The notes beneath the pieces are model-generated. The model was not told the origin of the DNA. It saw only the letters and a list, made by a program, of their open reading frames with translations, and ran no database searches. The position numbers and the translations under genes are program-made. From Apus apus (taxonomy: Eukaryota > Chordata > Aves > Apodiformes > Apodidae): 64,000 nucleotides of DNA. The stretch is taken from positions 152,568,858 to 152,632,857 of the forward strand of contig NC_067282.1 of the NCBI RefSeq assembly GCF_020740795.1. The letters run 5' to 3'. Of this stretch, positions 61,346-64,000 are shown in pieces. Positions within the stretch are counted from its first letter, which is position 1; every line of letters begins with the position of its first letter.

Positions 61346-61469
61346 CCCAACGCTAAAGGCGCTTCGGGATTTTAATTTTTTATTTTTTTTTTTTTTTGGG
61401 TCTTGATTTCCGTTAGACCGGCGCTTGTGTATGCCCCCATTTTTTTGAGCCGGTGCAAGGTACTGCAGG
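61239..61469 (+). ncRNA. Candidate divergent first exon from the CBX6 promoter
   Basis: Plus strand, starting at or before the ATGGCGGCC word at 61239 and ending at a consensus donor CAGG|GTAAGT (GT at 61470-61471). An ATG-initiated frame stays open through it but resembles no known protein, so a promoter-divergent non-coding transcript is more likely. No acceptor partner was identified within the window. Confidence 0.25.
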
Positions 61470-61471
61470 GT

Positions 61472-64000
61472 AAGTGGGCCAAGCGTGCTACATAAACCTT
61501 AAAAAAACAATAGAAAAAAATGTTAAGTCACTTAGAGGAATTCCCTGCCCAGCGTGTTACTGCAAAATCCTATTTAATTTGCAGCGCGCTTTACATTCCC
61601 TCACAGGTGCTGAAAGGACAGAAGAAACCTCAGCCCTGGTCAGAAATAATTCTCTGTGATTCAAAATGGAAGCTGGCGGCCCTGCAGCTGCCTTCACGTG
61701 GAGCTCACCGTCCTCCCCTACCTGGGGGTGCCACCTGGCACGCAGCAGCACAGCACGTGCTCCTGCCTCAGCTCTGTTTTTATGGTGAGGAGTGGCCCCT
61801 TTCAGGATGATGCCCTCTGGAAGAAGGAGCTGTGACACGGGCTGTAGGCAACAGTGAACTCGTTTTTGCTGCTTTCTCAAGCCACCACAACCTCACTAGC
61901 TACCTGCTTCTCAGCCAGCCTGGCAGGGAGTGCTCACAGCCCCTGTGGCCCTTTCTCCATTTGCATTCACCTTTCCTTTCCACCTCTGGCTCGGAAGTTC
62001 CATCCAGAAGGAGGATATTCTGGAAATGGCTACGTTTATCAGCACCAGCAGGGGTGGATTTCCCAAAACCAAGGCGGGAGAGCTAGCCATTTCATCACCG
62101 CCTGTGATTCAGGCGAGATCTGTCATAGCATTTTGCTCTTTTTCACCGTAGCAGCTGAAATGTTGCAGCCACCACAAGCTCTCTGACCAGAGAAACAGTG
62201 ACTCAAGAGAGGACACATTCCCCTCTGCCTTGTCCTCAGTTGAAGGCAGGAGGACAGAGAGAATGCTGACAGAGAAGAGACAGCAAAAGACAGTCACATG
62301 GACCCTGCTTCAAGCGATGCGAACAATTCAGAGAACAAGGTGTTTCTGTGGTCAGGGACTGAACCCAGTGTACTTCACCACTGACAATTCTGCATTATTT
62401 AGGTCATATTACTTGCTTTGATGAAAGGCTGTAAGAAGCCCTTTCTCAGGTATTTAGCATCACAGGCCAACTGAAAGCAGAACCCCAGACAGATCACTCC
62501 AGATTCTCACCTAGAATGGGACAAGTCCTTCTGGACTGCCTTGTATCCCTAGACATTACTTTTTAAAATCTCAATTCTTTATACACTTGAAGGTGACTTC
62601 AAAAGAACAAGTGGATCACACCCATTGTATTTTGCTTTTCACTTTTTAAACTGCTTTCAACTTTGCACATTAAATGTTCATTAACACCATCCACATTTAA
62701 ATTGACGTATTTATTACTGTTCACTTTGTTTAAACAACTGCTTTTACACTTGTGCCTGAGTGTCAAATAACTGAACTTCCAACCATTGTTCTCATCCACC
62801 TCAGAAATCAGCTCTCTGCTGATGCAAATGCACAGGCAGCAACTATGACTGTCTTGTCCCCCGACGTGCAGGTCACGAGCAGCACGTCTTACCTCAGGGC
62901 AGGAGCACAAGGCACCCCCCATTCATGGACCAGAAGGGACAGCAGTATTTCAGAGAGCTCCATGTGCTTTTTCCAGTTATTTTCTCCTCTGACCTGTCAG
63001 CAGGACCTTCCTCCCAGCCACAGCAACTACTCAAATCACTGCAAGCAGCCACTGTACAGGTATTGCCCGACCCCAGGCTCTTTCATCCAACTTTTACTCT
63101 CACAAAGCAAAATAGCAGCAGAATATCCAGCTGTTCAGAGCATTGTTGGGTACTTCCTTTGTTTCATTCACATTTCCAGTTAAACACTTTTAAAAAAACA
63201 ACAAACCACAACCTGAAAAGACGGCTTTCCCAGATCAGCTATTGTTCACTACAGGCACTGATATAATTTTTTTGGCACCTCGTTGCCCTCCAGACCGTGG
63301 TGCTGTACGCTACAGTGTAGCACTTCTTGCTAAGGCGGAGAAGGCAGCACAAGGAAGCAGCAAGCTTTGGGGGAGCAACCAGACCTTTCCCACCAGAAAC
63401 ACTGGCAAGCGGTGCATGAGCATAGGGGGAGAGCAGAGCAGGAGCTGCAAGAACATTTTTATTTATTTTGTAAATGGCTCTTGATAATGGGAAACTCACC
63501 TGCTCGAAGCCCTTGGCTGCCTCCAGGCTCATTTTTTTGCAGACCCGTGACCTGGCAGGAGCAGCAGCACTTACCCTCGCCAGAACAGCTCCAAGGGTTG
63601 ACTCTGTTGCTGTTTGCTCCAGGGAGGTTGCTGTCAGGAGTGGCAGATTTCTGTAAAGAAAGGGTCATTCCCTCTCCAACCGGGAGTTGGTGCTGCTGCA
63701 CTCACCCCAGCCCCTCAAGCAAAAGCTACACTGGTTTTCAACCAAACCCTCGGCTCTGTGATCATCCATGTAAAAATGTGGTGAGATTTCCCAGCTGCAA
63801 TGTTGAAAGACACAAGAGCAAAGACAGACCCCTCAGAGCTGGCTACCTACCTCCTCATGCAGCAGTTATGGGTGGCTCTCAGTGGCCCACGCAGTGGTTG
63901 TAACAACCACCCCTCCAGCCAGCTAACTCTTTGATGTAGTGGAGAGAGGAGAAGGCCTGTGGGGTTCATGCAGTGCCTACAACACCGGAGTACTACAATA
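61472..64000. other. Region upstream of CBX6 to the right edge
   Basis: Beyond the CpG island GC content drops and the sequence is single-copy. Apart from the candidate exon at 63500-63650, I see no exon with recognisable product. There is no cytidine deaminase zinc motif such as the APOBEC3 genes that adjoin CBX6 in placental mammals. Confidence 0.4.
63500..63650 (-). other. Candidate unidentified exon with two donor sites
   Basis: On the minus strand a pyrimidine-rich acceptor (TTCTTTACAG, AG at 63652-63651) is followed by two strong donors: GAGG|GTAAGT after 63575 and GCAG|GTGAGT after 63500. One frame is open across all 151 nt, reading NLPLLTATSLEQ at the start and KKMSLEAAKGFEQ at the end. 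I do not recognise the peptide. It could be an internal exon of a gene off the right edge, an upstream CBX6 exon, or chance. Confidence 0.3.

Noticed and set aside
1-64000. Endogenous retroviral or other capsid-bearing elements
   Set aside because: No reverse transcriptase other than CR1, no paired terminal repeats and no gag or env-like frames were seen.

Overview
The window is vertebrate nuclear DNA, most likely from a bird. Four pieces of sequence have CR1 LINE 3' ends, introns are short, CpG islands are dense, and gene order matches the SUN2-DNAL4-NPTXR-CBX6 block of human 22q13. A reptile cannot be excluded from sequence alone. All five recognisable genes lie on the minus strand, so they read right to left. 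Exon joins were worked out by hand from GT/AG sites and reading-frame continuity. Total coding lengths divide by three in every complete gene.

Layout from left to right. 360-3262 is the 5' part of SUN2 (275 residues, up to the membrane segment); the rest lies off the left edge. 3300-5950 is its CpG-rich promoter and spacer. 6122-11245 is a complete FAM20C-like secretory-pathway kinase (10 coding exons, about 531 residues). As far as I recall, mammals have no such gene between SUN2 and DNAL4. 12470-12850 is a CpG-enriched block that may be its promoter. 16652-19020 is DNAL4 (106 residues), with its CpG-island promoter at about 19960-20740. A 1.08 kb GGAA/GAAA array (20754-21828) and a 5'-truncated CR1 (to 23093) follow, then 5 kb without genes. 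29819-38694 is NPTXR (494 residues), which has no ATG at its expected start but a CTG in perfect Kozak context. 50894-60801 is CBX6 (407 residues), with an 8.1 kb intron, a probably very long 3'UTR reaching to 47.3 or 42.7 kb, and a GC-rich promoter that may also fire rightwards. The last 2.6 kb holds only one candidate exon.

The genes do not form a pathway. SUN2 bridges nucleus and cytoskeleton, the FAM20C-like protein phosphorylates secreted proteins, DNAL4 is a dynein light chain, NPTXR organises synapses and CBX6 is a Polycomb reader. I found no viral element, CRISPR array, tRNA or rRNA, and no undescribed multi-gene system. The best leads are the FAM20C-like paralog, the CUG start of NPTXR, the paired RFX-like half-sites at the DNAL4 promoter beside the GGAA array, and unexplained splice signals at 61.4 and 63.5 kb.
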